Positions 30,303-37,925 of a DNA stretch of 40,889 bases are shown here, in pieces; positions within the stretch are counted from its first letter, which is position 1; every line of letters begins with the position of its first letter. The position numbers were made by a program, and so were the translations under genes. This DNA comes from Acidobacteriota bacterium (GTDB taxonomy: Bacteria; Acidobacteriota; Vicinamibacteria; Vicinamibacterales; Fen-181): positions 1 to 40,889 of the forward strand of contig JADGOB010000021.1 in the NCBI GenBank assembly GCA_017883185.1. The letters run 5' to 3'. The notes under the pieces are model-generated. The model saw only the letters and a list, made by a program, of their open reading frames with translations, searched no databases and was not told the DNA's origin.

Positions 30303-31533
30303 GCACCATTGGCTGATCCCTGATCCCTTCCGTTCGTCCGAGCCGTTTCATCGCCCATGCCCCGAAGATCGGTCCGGGCACGAGCGCGAGAAACACCCAT
30401 CGCCAGCCGACGATCTCCGCGAGGGACGGCACCACGCGAATGGTGAGCATCGTCAGCAGGTAGCCGCTGCACGTTTCAACCGTCAGGGACGTGCCGACGT
30501 ACTCGGGCCGGCTGTTGTCGGCCACCAGCGCCGAGAACTGGGCCGAGTCGGCCACCACGGCTGTCCCCCACACGGCGACAAACAGGTACAGCAGAGCGGG
30601 ATGGCTGCCGTAGACGACCGCGGCGAGCGCCGCGCATGCGCCCGACACCCGGAGCGCCATTCCGGCCACCTTCGCCTTTCCGATCCGGTCGGCCGCCAGT
30701 CCCGCGACGAGGCACCCGCACGCGCCCGCGCCAACCCCGATGAACGCCGCGGCCGATGCCGCCCTCGTGACCTCCACCTGGCCGCGCGACGCGAGGCTGG
30801 CCGCCGCGAACGTTCCGATCCAGGTCCACATCGCGTACAGCTCCCACTGGTGTCCCAGGTAGCCGAACACGGCGTAGCGGGTGCGCGGGTCGATGTAGAC
30901 GCGGGCCAGCGCGTGAGGATCGAACGGCCCCGCGGGGGCCGCGAACGGCCCTTCGCGCACGAGCGACAGCACGAGGACGCCGCCGATCACCGCGAGGGAT
31001 GCGGTCACCAGCATTTGCGATCGCCAGCTGTCGGGTCCGGTGAGCCACGCGAGCAGGTGCGGGAAGGCCTGGCCCACCGTCAGCGCGGCGACGAGCACGG
31101 CCAGCGCGGTGCCGCGGCGATCGCGGAACCAGCCGGACGCGATCTTGAGCCCGGTCGGGTAGACGGCCGCGAGCGCGGCGCCGGTGGCGAAGCGCAGCAG
31201 GATCGCCTCGGTTGGGCCGTGCACGCGCGTGATGGCCGCTGTGGCGATGGCCCCGAGGAAACACCCGATCGCGAAGAGGCGTCGCGCCTGGAGCAGGTCA
31301 GGGAGATTCAGCAGTGCGCTGACAAGGGTGCCGGCCACGAAGCCGCCCTGCACGGCCATCGTCAGCCACGCCGTCTGGCCGAGCGACAGGCGGAACTCGC
31401 CGACGAGCGCGGGGGTCACGGCCGTCGCCGAGAACCACAGCGTCATGCCGAGGAACTCGCCCAGAGCCAGGAGGCCGAGCATCAGCCACGGAGAGACGGG
31501 GCGGCCGTCGACAGGCGTCGGTGCGCGGTCCAA
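30277..31533 (-). CDS. MFS transporter
   Basis: A 418-residue major facilitator protein with about twelve hydrophobic helices. Family words are FRDRRGTALAVLVAA in the loop 4 region and AADRIGKAKVAGMA at the start of the second half, the conserved DRxG loop 2/8 motif. The frame is open as far as 31767, but that part overlaps the M16 gene and is Cys/Arg-rich, unlike a transporter. I therefore prefer the TTG at 31533, which has AAAGAGAG seven to ten bases upstream and gives an 18-residue cytosolic tail before helix 1; the start remains uncertain. Substrate unknown. It is convergent with the Mrp gene and divergent from the second M16 pair, with 158 bases between starts. Confidence 0.82.
   Translation of the reverse strand: MDRAPTPVDGRPVSPWLMLGLLALGEFLGMTLWFSATAVTPALVGEFRLSLGQTAWLTMAVQGGFVAGTLVSALLNLPDLLQARRLFAIGCFLGAIATAAITRVHGPTEAILLRFATGAALAAVYPTGLKIASGWFRDRRGTALAVLVAALTVGQAFPHLLAWLTGPDSWRSQMLVTASLAVIGGVLVLSLVREGPFAAPAGPFDPHALARVYIDPRTRYAVFGYLGHQWELYAMWTWIGTFAAASLASRGQVEVTRAASAAAFIGVGAGACGCLVAGLAADRIGKAKVAGMALRVSGACAALAAVVYGSHPALLYLFVAVWGTAVVADSAQFSALVADNSRPEYVGTSLTVETCSGYLLTMLTIRVVPSLAEIVGWRWVFLALVPGPIFGAWAMKRLGRTEGIRDQPMVPMAPPSPE
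30314..30334. repeat. Heptanucleotide repeat inside the MFS 3' end
   Basis: Units tgatccc, tgatccc, ttccgtt. They lie within the last codons of the MFS gene and give its polar C-terminal tail. Confidence 0.4.
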
Positions 31534-31691
31534 TCGGGTTCTCTCTTTCCGGAGGCCGCCGACATGATCTCCGATCTTCGCGCGCCTCGCCAGCGCAATC
31601 CGCCGGCAACGGCCGAATGATCCCGTGCTCGCGGGTGACGCGCCGGGACACGGGTACTCCAGACGTGGTAGCGTTGTTGACTGGAAGCAGG

Positions 31692-32996
31692 ATGAACATC
31701 CCGTACACGAAGCACACGCTCCGCAACGGCATGCCGGTGCTGATTCACGAGGATCACCGGTGTCCAATCGTGGCCGTCAATCTCTGGTACCACGTCGGTT
31801 CGAAGAACGAGCAGCCGGGACGAACCGGGTTCGCGCACCTGTTCGAGCACCTCATGTTCGAGGGCTCGGAGCACTACAACCACGGCTACTTCCAGCCGCT
31901 CCAGCAGGCGGGCGCGGTCCTCAACGGCTCCACCAACTCCGACCGGACCAACTACTGGGAAGTGGTGCCGACCAGCGGCCTGGAGCTGGCGCTCTGGATG
32001 GAATCGGACAGGATGGGCCACCTGCTGCCGGCCCTGACCGAGGAGAAGTTCCGCAACCAACGGGACGTCGTGCTCAACGAGCGTCGACAGAACTACGAGA
32101 ACCGTCCGTACGGCATGGCCGCCATGGCCATCGTGGACGCGCTGTTTCCGCCCGCGCACCCGTATCACTGGCTGACGATCGGCAGCCCGGACGACCTGCA
32201 GGCCGCGAGCCTGGACGATGTGCAGGCGTTCTTCCGTCGGTACTATCACCCGGGCAACGCGTCGCTGGCGCTTGCGGGGGACGTGGCCCCCGAGTCGGCC
32301 CTGGCGCTCGTCGATGCGTACTTCGGCGGGGTCGAGCCGGGACCGGCCGTCGGCCCGGTCGCGTGCGACAACACCGCGACTCGCGACTCGCGCGTCCTGC
32401 TCGAAGATGGCGTGGTGTTGCCCCGCTTGTACCTGAACTGGCTCTCGCCGGCCATCTTCGCCGACGGCGATGCCGATCTCGATCTCGTCGCCGACGTGCT
32501 CGCCGACGGCAAGAGTTCGCGGCTCTACAAGAACATGGTCTACGAGCGCCGCATCGCGACCGACGTGATCGCGGTGCAGCAGTCGCACGAGCTCTCCGGC
32601 TTCTTCCAGCTGATTGCGACCGCCGCGCCCGGGCACACGCTGGCGGAACTGGAGGCGGCCATGTCCGCGGAAATCGCCCGCGTCGCCGAGTCGGGGCCGA
32701 CCAGCGCCGAGTCCCAGCGTAGCCTTGCGCAGGCCGAGGCGCAGTTCGTCTATCGCGTCCAGACGGTCGGAGGGTTCGGCGGGAAGTCCGACCAGTTGAA
32801 CCAGTACAACGTGTTCGTGGGCGACCCCGGCTACTTCGATCGCGATCTCGATCGTTACCGCGAAGCGACGCCCGCGTCGGTGGCCGCCGCGGCCGGACGT
32901 TTCCTCGTGCAGGCGCCGCGCGTCGCTGTCAGCGTCGTTCCCCGCGGCCGCCTCGACCTCGCCCTTCCCGATTCCACGAAAGTGGTGTGCTCGTGA
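31692..32996 (+). CDS. M16 metallopeptidase, catalytic subunit (cytosolic)
   Basis: A 434-residue insulinase-family peptidase without a signal peptide. The zinc motif HxxEH is intact as H49-L-F-E52-H53 in GFAHLFEHLMFEGS, with the third ligand in VVLNERRQNYENRPYG. The second domain (about 220-430) has LPRLYLNWLSP and LADGKSSRLYKNMVYE typical of M16B. ATG at 31692 has GGAAGCAGG just upstream. The frame extends upstream to 31521 but that part shadows the MFS leader. The next gene overlaps by four bases (GTGA), so the two subunits are translationally coupled and expected to form a heterodimer. Compared with the first M16 pair, this set looks intracellular, suggesting peptide breakdown after uptake. 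Confidence 0.9.
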   Translation: MNIPYTKHTLRNGMPVLIHEDHRCPIVAVNLWYHVGSKNEQPGRTGFAHLFEHLMFEGSEHYNHGYFQPLQQAGAVLNGSTNSDRTNYWEVVPTSGLELALWMESDRMGHLLPALTEEKFRNQRDVVLNERRQNYENRPYGMAAMAIVDALFPPAHPYHWLTIGSPDDLQAASLDDVQAFFRRYYHPGNASLALAGDVAPESALALVDAYFGGVEPGPAVGPVACDNTATRDSRVLLEDGVVLPRLYLNWLSPAIFADGDADLDLVADVLADGKSSRLYKNMVYERRIATDVIAVQQSHELSGFFQLIATAAPGHTLAELEAAMSAEIARVAESGPTSAESQRSLAQAEAQFVYRVQTVGGFGGKSDQLNQYNVFVGDPGYFDRDLDRYREATPASVAAAAGRFLVQAPRVAVSVVPRGRLDLALPDSTKVVCS

Positions 32997-34381
32997 TCGC
33001 CATCGACCGCTCGCGGTTGCCGACGCCTGGCGCGGATCCCACGGTTCGATTTCCGGCGGTGTCGCGCCGCTCGCTCGCCAACGGCCTCCGCGTGCGGACC
33101 GTCGAGCATCGCGGCGTGCCGGTGGTGTCGTTTCTCCTGCTGCTGTCATCCGGCTCGGCCGTCGAACCGATCGACCGGCCCGGCCTTGCCGCGCTCACCG
33201 CCGACATGCTGGACGAGGGGAGCGGGGCGCGGTCGGCGCTCGACATCGAGGACGCGCTCTCGGGGATGGGCGCGCAGTTCGAGACGGAGGTCGGGTCGGA
33301 CGCGACCGTCCTGTCCCTGCTCACGCTGCCGAGATTCTGCGACCAGGCGCTCGGCCTGCTGTCGGATATCGTCGCGCGGCCGCGGCTCTTTGTCGAGGAC
33401 TTCGATCGCGTGCGCGAGTTGCGGCTGAACCGGTTGCGCCAGTTGCGCGATCTCGCGCCCGCCGTCGCCGACATCGCGCTCGCCCGATTGCTCTATGCCG
33501 GTCACCCGTATGGTCGGCTGCCGATTGGCACGACGCGCGGGCTCGAGTCGTCGTCGGCCGACGACGTCTCCCGGTTTCATCAGCAGGTGTGGCGGCCCTC
33601 GGAGGTGACGATCGCCGCGGTGGGCGACCTTTCTCACGACGAGTTGTTCGGGGTGGTGGAGCGGGCGTTCGGCTGGTGGACGGAGGGCGCGCAGGACCCC
33701 CAGGCGCTGGCTGCCTCCGTGCCCAACGCGATGACCACGCCCGCCCCGGCGATGCCCGTAGCGCCGCTGGCGCTGGTCGATCGCCCGGGGGCCGCGCAGT
33801 CCGAGTTGCGGATCGGACAGGTCGGCGTGCCGCGCCTGACGCCCGACTACTACGCGCTGCTCGTGCTCAACACGATCCTCGGCGGCCAGTTCGTCAGCCG
33901 GCTGAACATGAACCTGCGCGAAGACAAGGGGTTCACCTACGGCGTGAGGAGCGGCTTCGAGTTCAGGCGGGCGCCTGGCCCGTTTGTCGTGCAGGCCGCC
34001 GTGCAGACCGGCGTCACCGCCGACGCGGTGAAGGAAGTGCTGGGCGAGCTTCGCGCGATCGCCGGGCCGCGCCCGGCGACGGCCGCCGAACTCGGCCTCG
34101 CGAAATCGGCGCTGACCCGCGGCTACGCGCGAAGCTTCGAGACCGCCGGGCAGATTGCGCGGGGCCTCGCGCAACTCGCGCTCTACGAGCTGCCGGATGA
34201 CACCCTCGAGCAGTTCGTCCCCTCGATCCATGCGGTGGATATCGACGCGGTCACCACGGCCGCGCAGCGGTTCGACCTCTCGCGAATGACGGTGGCCATT
34301 GTCGGCGACCGCGCGAAGGTGGAGCCCGGCCTCCGCGGCCTGGGGATTGGCGAACCCACGGTGCTCGACGCGGAGGCGTGA
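32993..34381 (+). CDS. M16-family non-catalytic partner (cytosolic)
   Basis: A 462-residue M16 protein coupled to the preceding gene: GTG at 32993 overlaps the upstream TGA in GTGA. At the zinc-motif position it has GLAALTADMLDEGS, with no HxxEH, so it cannot bind catalytic zinc in the usual way. The C-terminal half keeps YYALLVLNTILGGQFVSRL and NLREDKGFTYGVRS, the conserved R/Y region by which the inactive chain completes the active site of its partner. No signal peptide is visible. A GTG six bases earlier (32987) is an alternative start. The downstream gap begins with an A+T-rich heptad array. Confidence 0.88.
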   Translation: MIAIDRSRLPTPGADPTVRFPAVSRRSLANGLRVRTVEHRGVPVVSFLLLLSSGSAVEPIDRPGLAALTADMLDEGSGARSALDIEDALSGMGAQFETEVGSDATVLSLLTLPRFCDQALGLLSDIVARPRLFVEDFDRVRELRLNRLRQLRDLAPAVADIALARLLYAGHPYGRLPIGTTRGLESSSADDVSRFHQQVWRPSEVTIAAVGDLSHDELFGVVERAFGWWTEGAQDPQALAASVPNAMTTPAPAMPVAPLALVDRPGAAQSELRIGQVGVPRLTPDYYALLVLNTILGGQFVSRLNMNLREDKGFTYGVRSGFEFRRAPGPFVVQAAVQTGVTADAVKEVLGELRAIAGPRPATAAELGLAKSALTRGYARSFETAGQIARGLAQLALYELPDDTLEQFVPSIHAVDIDAVTTAAQRFDLSRMTVAIVGDRAKVEPGLRGLGIGEPTVLDAEA

Positions 34382-34416
34382 GTTCGGAATTTCTGAATTC
34401 AGAAGACAGAAAGAGA
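34382..34416. repeat. A+T-richer heptanucleotide array right after the M16 stop
   Basis: Units gttcgga, atttctg, aattcag, aagacag, aaagaga. It contains the perfect palindrome TTCTGAATTCAGAA (34391-34404). It starts on the base after the TGA stop codon. The base composition differs sharply from the flanks. Confidence 0.45.
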
Positions 34417-34494
34417 GAGAGGCAGTGGGCGGACCGAACCAGGCGGCCGGGCCCTGCGTCTAACTGAAAGGCGCGGTGCTACACTAGGAATCTC

Positions 34495-34701
34495 ATGACC
34501 GGCCTCGGCCGTACCAGTCTCAGCTTGTTTGGCATGATTGGCGTCGTGGCGGCCGTCCTGGCCTCGGCGACGATTTGGCTGGTTCTTACCGACCCAGTCA
34601 CCGTCGCCAACTCGGTCAACGAGGGCGACGTCTCCCCTCTGGTCCGCGAGATTGCCTCCGCCGTCTACGAAGCCCTCAAGGGATTGCTGAAATACTTGTA
34701 G
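34495..34701 (+). CDS. Small single-helix membrane protein
   Basis: A 68-residue protein with one hydrophobic helix (about residues 9-31, LSLFGMIGVVAAVLASATIWLVL) followed by an acidic, then amphipathic helix (SPLVREIASAVYEALKGLLKYL). AGGAA lies five bases before the ATG at 34495, and TACACT at 34480-34485 could be the -10 element, giving a very short leader. The polar C-terminal part probably lies on one face of the inner membrane. It could be a small modulator of a larger membrane complex; neighbours give no clear partner. The stop codon overlaps a heptad array. Confidence 0.65.
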   Translation: MTGLGRTSLSLFGMIGVVAAVLASATIWLVLTDPVTVANSVNEGDVSPLVREIASAVYEALKGLLKYL

Positions 34702-34730
34702 TGGCCAGTTGGCAGTGACCAGTTGTCAGT
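34700..34730. repeat. Heptanucleotide array overlapping a stop codon
   Basis: Units agtggcc, agttggc, agtgacc, agttgtc, then agt. The first two bases are the last two of the TAG stop of the small membrane gene. Consensus AGTKRYC. Confidence 0.7.
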
Positions 34731-34750
34731 CTGTCACGCGCGACTGACTT

Positions 34751-35803
34751 CTACAAGTTCTGGACCAGGAACTTTGTCAGCACGTATCCATCCAGGTACT
34801 TGAACGGCGTGAGCCCCGTCGTGTAGTGGCCGCACGGCAGGACGGCGAGCTGGTAGGGAACACCGAGGCGCTGGAACTCCCGAATCAGGTCGAGCGACAG
34901 GTGGACGGGGAAGGTGGTGTCGTAACGCGCGTAGACCAGCAGCGTCTTCTTGTCGTGCAGGCGCGAGACGTACGCCTGCGGGCTGATCGGCATCCACAGC
35001 TCGCGCAGCCGGTCGAGCGTGATGTGGCCGTCGAGACCCGCGCGGACATGTTCCGTGGACATCCCCTCCCAGACGACATCCGCGAAGTAGCGCGACACGT
35101 GATTCAGCGCCTCAGTCCGGATCAGCGGCTCGTGTGCCGACGTCAGCATCGCCAGGCATGAACCCAGGCTCGTCCCGAGGATTCCAATCCGTTCGTAGCC
35201 TTCGCGCGCCAGCCAGGCGACCGCCCGACGCGCATCCACCACCGCCTGGCGGCACACCTGCATCGTGCGCCCGACGTTGGCGCTGACGATGAAATCCGCG
35301 CGCCGCAGCTCGGGCGGCATCCGCCGGTCGTGGTAGGGTAGGCTCATCCGCAGGGCATTCAACCCGAACCGCGACAGCAGCCGGCAGAGGCCGACATGAC
35401 CACCCGCGTCCGCGTTCCACTGCGGAAGGACGACGATGGCCCGCCGTCGGTCCTCGCGCCCGCCTTTCAGCCGAGGCGCCGTGAACAGCCGCCCGTAGAC
35501 GATGTTGTTCTCCGGGTGAGGGGTCGTGATGACGCTCGGAAACGCGACGGTGCCCGCCCACCCGCCATCGTTCGTGGAATCAGGTTCCCAGGCAAAGTCG
35601 CTGGTTGGCGGCGTCTCGAAGAACCGGGGCGAATCCTCCAGCGCCGCCTTCGCCCAATCGGCGAGGACGACGTCCGCAGGGGTGCCTGGAGCGTGGCCGT
35701 TCGCGGCCATCCAGTCGAGCCCCCACTCGAAGGGGCGGACGACGCGGTCGGGCGTGCGGGAGTGAAGACGGCGTTCCCAAGCATGGAAGAACGGAGCGAG
35801 CAT
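34751..35803 (-). CDS. Alpha/beta hydrolase, possibly ABHD18-like
   Basis: A 350-residue protein with an alpha/beta hydrolase core. The nucleophile elbow is GILGTSLGSCLAML (G-T-S-L-G), followed by an aspartate in LLVYARYDTTFP and the histidine in LPCGHYTTG, so the triad appears complete. The N-terminal 100 residues have no clear domain (FHAWERRLHSRTP, WAKAALEDSPRFFETPP). The order RAIVVLPQWNADAGGHVGL then SLPYHDRR resembles DUF2048/ABHD18-type hydrolases. The start is Met at 35803; a longer frame to 35902 includes a repeat tract and is less likely. No signal peptide is apparent. Substrate unknown, probably an ester or thioester. Confidence 0.8.
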   Translation of the reverse strand: MLAPFFHAWERRLHSRTPDRVVRPFEWGLDWMAANGHAPGTPADVVLADWAKAALEDSPRFFETPPTSDFAWEPDSTNDGGWAGTVAFPSVITTPHPENNIVYGRLFTAPRLKGGREDRRRAIVVLPQWNADAGGHVGLCRLLSRFGLNALRMSLPYHDRRMPPELRRADFIVSANVGRTMQVCRQAVVDARRAVAWLAREGYERIGILGTSLGSCLAMLTSAHEPLIRTEALNHVSRYFADVVWEGMSTEHVRAGLDGHITLDRLRELWMPISPQAYVSRLHDKKTLLVYARYDTTFPVHLSLDLIREFQRLGVPYQLAVLPCGHYTTGLTPFKYLDGYVLTKFLVQNL

Positions 35804-35863
35804 TGCTGGGCTATTGTACCAAATGCCCGCAGTGGCGTCAGTCCCGACGGACTGTGGCAGTCC

Positions 35864-35898
35864 GGCTTGCGAGGTGCGGCTTGCGACCTGTGGCCTCA
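35864..35898. repeat. Heptanucleotide array upstream of the hydrolase
   Basis: Units ggcttgc, gaggtgc, ggcttgc, gacctgt, ggcctca: the same word family as at 18979 and 29031. Confidence 0.6.
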
Positions 35899-35981
35899 TC
35901 ACGGAGCACCCCGCCGAAGTTGAGAAACCACTCTCGGAGCAATTCTGCGGGCTCGCGCCCCCGTCAGCGTCCGACTGACAC

Positions 35982-36099
35982 CGTCAGTTCCGACTCCTCA
36001 TCGTCAGTCCCCGACTCCTCATCGTCAGTTCCGACTCCTCATCGTCCGTCCCCGACTCCTCATCGTCAGTCCCCGACTCTTCATCGTCAGTTCCGACTA
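35982..36099. repeat. 20/21-bp tandem array ending on the amidase stop
   Basis: About 5.7 copies. Unit A is CGTCAGTTCCGACTCCTCAT (20 bases; 35982, 36023, partial 36085) and unit B carries CCCCGAC in place of TTCCGAC (21 bases; 36002, 36043, 36064). The first four alternate A-B-A-B, giving a 41-bp higher-order period. Twenty-one is three heptads, so it may derive from the heptad class. The last partial copy contains the amidase stop codon (36097-36099). Confidence 0.85.
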
Positions 36100-37452
36100 C
36101 CCGCGTTGCCCGATGACGTCCTCGCACGTCGCCGCGAGGGTGAGCAAGTCTTCCGTCCGGCCGTGCCGTCCGACGAGCTGGAGGCCAACCGGGAGGTTGT
36201 CTCGGGACCGCCCGCAGGGCACCGAGATCGCCGGGTGGCCGGTGATGTCGAACAGCTGGGTCAGCCTCAGCATGAGCGCACGCACCGGGTAGGAGCGATC
36301 GCCGATGGTGAGCCCGGTGCTGCCGATCGGTTGCGCCGTGATCGGCACCGTCGGCAGGACCAGCCCGTCCAGTCCGTCCAGGGCGGCGTCCACTTCCCGC
36401 CGCAGGACCTCGGCTCCGACCTGCGCACGCGAGTAGTCTTCCGCCAGCACGTAACGCCCCATCTCGAGGCGCAGCCTGACCGGGGGCGTGTAGTCCTCGG
36501 GACGGGTTTGCAGCACAGGCGCGTGATAGGCCGACGCCTCGGGCAACTGCAGGTGGAGGTAGACCGCGGCGATGTCGGACGCGTGCGGGACCGCCCGCTC
36601 GACGACCGTCACTCCTGCCATCGCGAGACGTTCGAGCTCGAGCTCGAACTGCTCGCGGACGTCGTCCGACAGCACGTCCATGAAGTAGGGGCGAAGGAGG
36701 CCGATGCGCAGCGAAGGCGCGGGGCGCCTGACGGGCAGCAGCGGGGGATTCGGAATCCCGGTCATGACGTGAAACAGCAACCACGCGTCGGCGACCGTCC
36801 GCGTCAGCGGGCCGACGTGATCGAGCGTGCGACTGAGGGGGATGATCCCCTCGCAGGGCAGTTCGCCGCTCGTCGGCTTGAGGCCGACGCACCCGCACAC
36901 CGCGGCGGGAATCCGGATCGATCCGCCGGTGTCCGTGCCGATCGAGGCGTAGCCCATCCCAGTCACGACCGCCGCCGCTGACCCTCCGCTCGAGCCTCCT
37001 GCCGATCGGGTCGGGTCCCACGGGTTCCGCACCGGTCCGAACGCCGAATCCTCGCTGGTGGTGCCGAACGCGAACTCGTGCAGGTTGCACTTGCCGAGGA
37101 AGACGGCGCCCGCCGTCCGCAGCCTTGCGGTGATGGGCGCATCTGCGTCGGCGACGTGATGTTCGAGCACCCTGGACGCCGCGGTGGTCGGCACGCCGGC
37201 CAGGTCAATGAGGTCCTTCAGGGACAACGGCACCCCGTGCAGCGGCCCGCGATAGTGGCCCGAGGCGATTTCCTCGTCCGCCCGCCTGGCGTCCGCCCGA
37301 GCCTGGTCGGCCAGAATGGTGATGAAGGCATTGAGGCGGCCGTTGTTGCGCGCGATCTGCGTGAGGCAGGCGTCGGTCATCTCCACGGACGAGATGCCGC
37401 GCGACGAGAGGCGAGCCGCCAGGTCGGTAATGGCGCAGTCGAGCATCGTCAT
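36097..37452 (-). CDS. Amidase-signature hydrolase (GatA/AtzE-like)
   Basis: A 451-residue amidase-signature enzyme hydrolysing a C-N amide bond. The Ser-cisSer-Lys triad is visible: Lys79 in PLSLKDLID, the cis-serine at 154 or 155 in SAGGSSGGS, and the nucleophile Ser178 in TDTGGSIRIP. Flanking words NLHEFAFGTTS and HVGPLTRTVADA are typical of the GatA-like branch. The substrate is unknown; some relatives act with a small GatC-like partner on biuret, carboxybiuret or similar ureides. Its ATG at 37452 overlaps the upstream small gene's stop (ATGA), implying translational coupling. This is not obviously the tRNA amidotransferase, since gatB is absent. The stop codon lies in the tandem array. 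Confidence 0.88.
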   Translation of the reverse strand: MTMLDCAITDLAARLSSRGISSVEMTDACLTQIARNNGRLNAFITILADQARADARRADEEIASGHYRGPLHGVPLSLKDLIDLAGVPTTAASRVLEHHVADADAPITARLRTAGAVFLGKCNLHEFAFGTTSEDSAFGPVRNPWDPTRSAGGSSGGSAAAVVTGMGYASIGTDTGGSIRIPAAVCGCVGLKPTSGELPCEGIIPLSRTLDHVGPLTRTVADAWLLFHVMTGIPNPPLLPVRRPAPSLRIGLLRPYFMDVLSDDVREQFELELERLAMAGVTVVERAVPHASDIAAVYLHLQLPEASAYHAPVLQTRPEDYTPPVRLRLEMGRYVLAEDYSRAQVGAEVLRREVDAALDGLDGLVLPTVPITAQPIGSTGLTIGDRSYPVRALMLRLTQLFDITGHPAISVPCGRSRDNLPVGLQLVGRHGRTEDLLTLAATCEDVIGQRG

Positions 37453-37634
37453 TGGTCTGCTGGCCGCGGCGCATGCGGCACCGTGTCGTTCCAGTCTGCC
37501 GCGCGCAGGGTGATGGTCGCCTGCGCGAGCCCTTCGAGCAGCGGTTTCAGTTCTGGGAGGCCTCGCCGCTCCGCGTCCTCGAGTGCGGCGCGCAGCCACG
37601 CCTCGACGGCCACCCGGTTCCCCTCGTCCGTCAT
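37449..37634 (-). CDS. Small helical partner coupled to the amidase (GatC/AtzG-like role)
   Basis: A 61-residue protein with an amphipathic helix pair (VEAWLRAALEDAERRG, LPELKPLLEGLAQATITLR) and a Pro-rich tail ending HAPRPADQ. It ends in an ATGA overlap with the amidase start, so the two are made together. Small acidic helical partners of this size (GatC, and DUF4089/AtzG beside AtzE) wrap around amidase-signature subunits; the position and architecture fit that role, but I cannot show sequence homology by eye. No signal or membrane segment is visible. The start is ATG at 37634. Confidence 0.65.
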   Translation of the reverse strand: MTDEGNRVAVEAWLRAALEDAERRGLPELKPLLEGLAQATITLRAADWNDTVPHAPRPADQ

Positions 37635-37733
37635 CGCCTGAGCCCCTTGTTCCCCGCCCCGCCATTCCCTCGTCTGCTGTCTTGCGATTACCTCGATCGA
37701 TTCGGTGTTCCTGTCTGAGAGATTGTAGACCCT

Positions 37734-37910
37734 CTACCCCATGCGCCACACGAAGATCGTCGCGATGGCCGGCCCCGCGTCGGACAGCGCGGCGGCCGCG
37801 GCCCGGTCCACGTCCGCCTCTCTCTGGGCCGGCGACTGCGGCGCGACCGCCGGACCTGGCGCCGGGGTCTCTCGCCGGCCTCTGAGGCCGCGGCCGCGGC
37901 CATAAGCCAA
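37734..37910 (-). CDS. Doubtful small ORF between the amidase pair and the MFSD1-like gene
   Basis: A possible 58-residue frame from TTG at 37910, ending ALSDAGPAIATIFVWRMG, with an Arg/Gly-rich start (YGRGRGLRGRRE) and a charged helix-like middle (SPAQREADVDRAAAAAL). No ribosome site is evident, and the GC-rich composition makes chance frames common. The coherent C-terminus is the reason to list it. The rest of the 291-base gap holds only the MFS promoter. Confidence 0.2.
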   Translation of the reverse strand: MAYGRGRGLRGRRETPAPGPAVAPQSPAQREADVDRAAAAALSDAGPAIATIFVWRMG

Positions 37911-37913
37911 TGA

Positions 37914-37919
37914 TATAGT
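37914..37919 (+). promoter_or_regulatory. TATAGT -10 element, probable leaderless start of the MFSD1-like gene
   Basis: TGATATAGT places a good -10 hexamer (TATAGT) with its end seven bases before the ATG at 37926, and no ribosome site precedes that ATG. Transcription would then begin at or next to the start codon. No -35 match is seen. Confidence 0.45.
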
Positions 37920-37925
37920 GCCACA

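Noticed and set aside
31534-31767. N-terminal extension of the MFS gene
   Set aside because: Cys/Arg-rich, overlaps the divergent M16 gene start, and no helix begins there.
35982-36099. CRISPR or coding repeat (the minus frame gives a TDDEES-type repeat)
   Set aside because: Units are directly adjacent without spacers; the frame lies downstream of the amidase stop and has no start signal.
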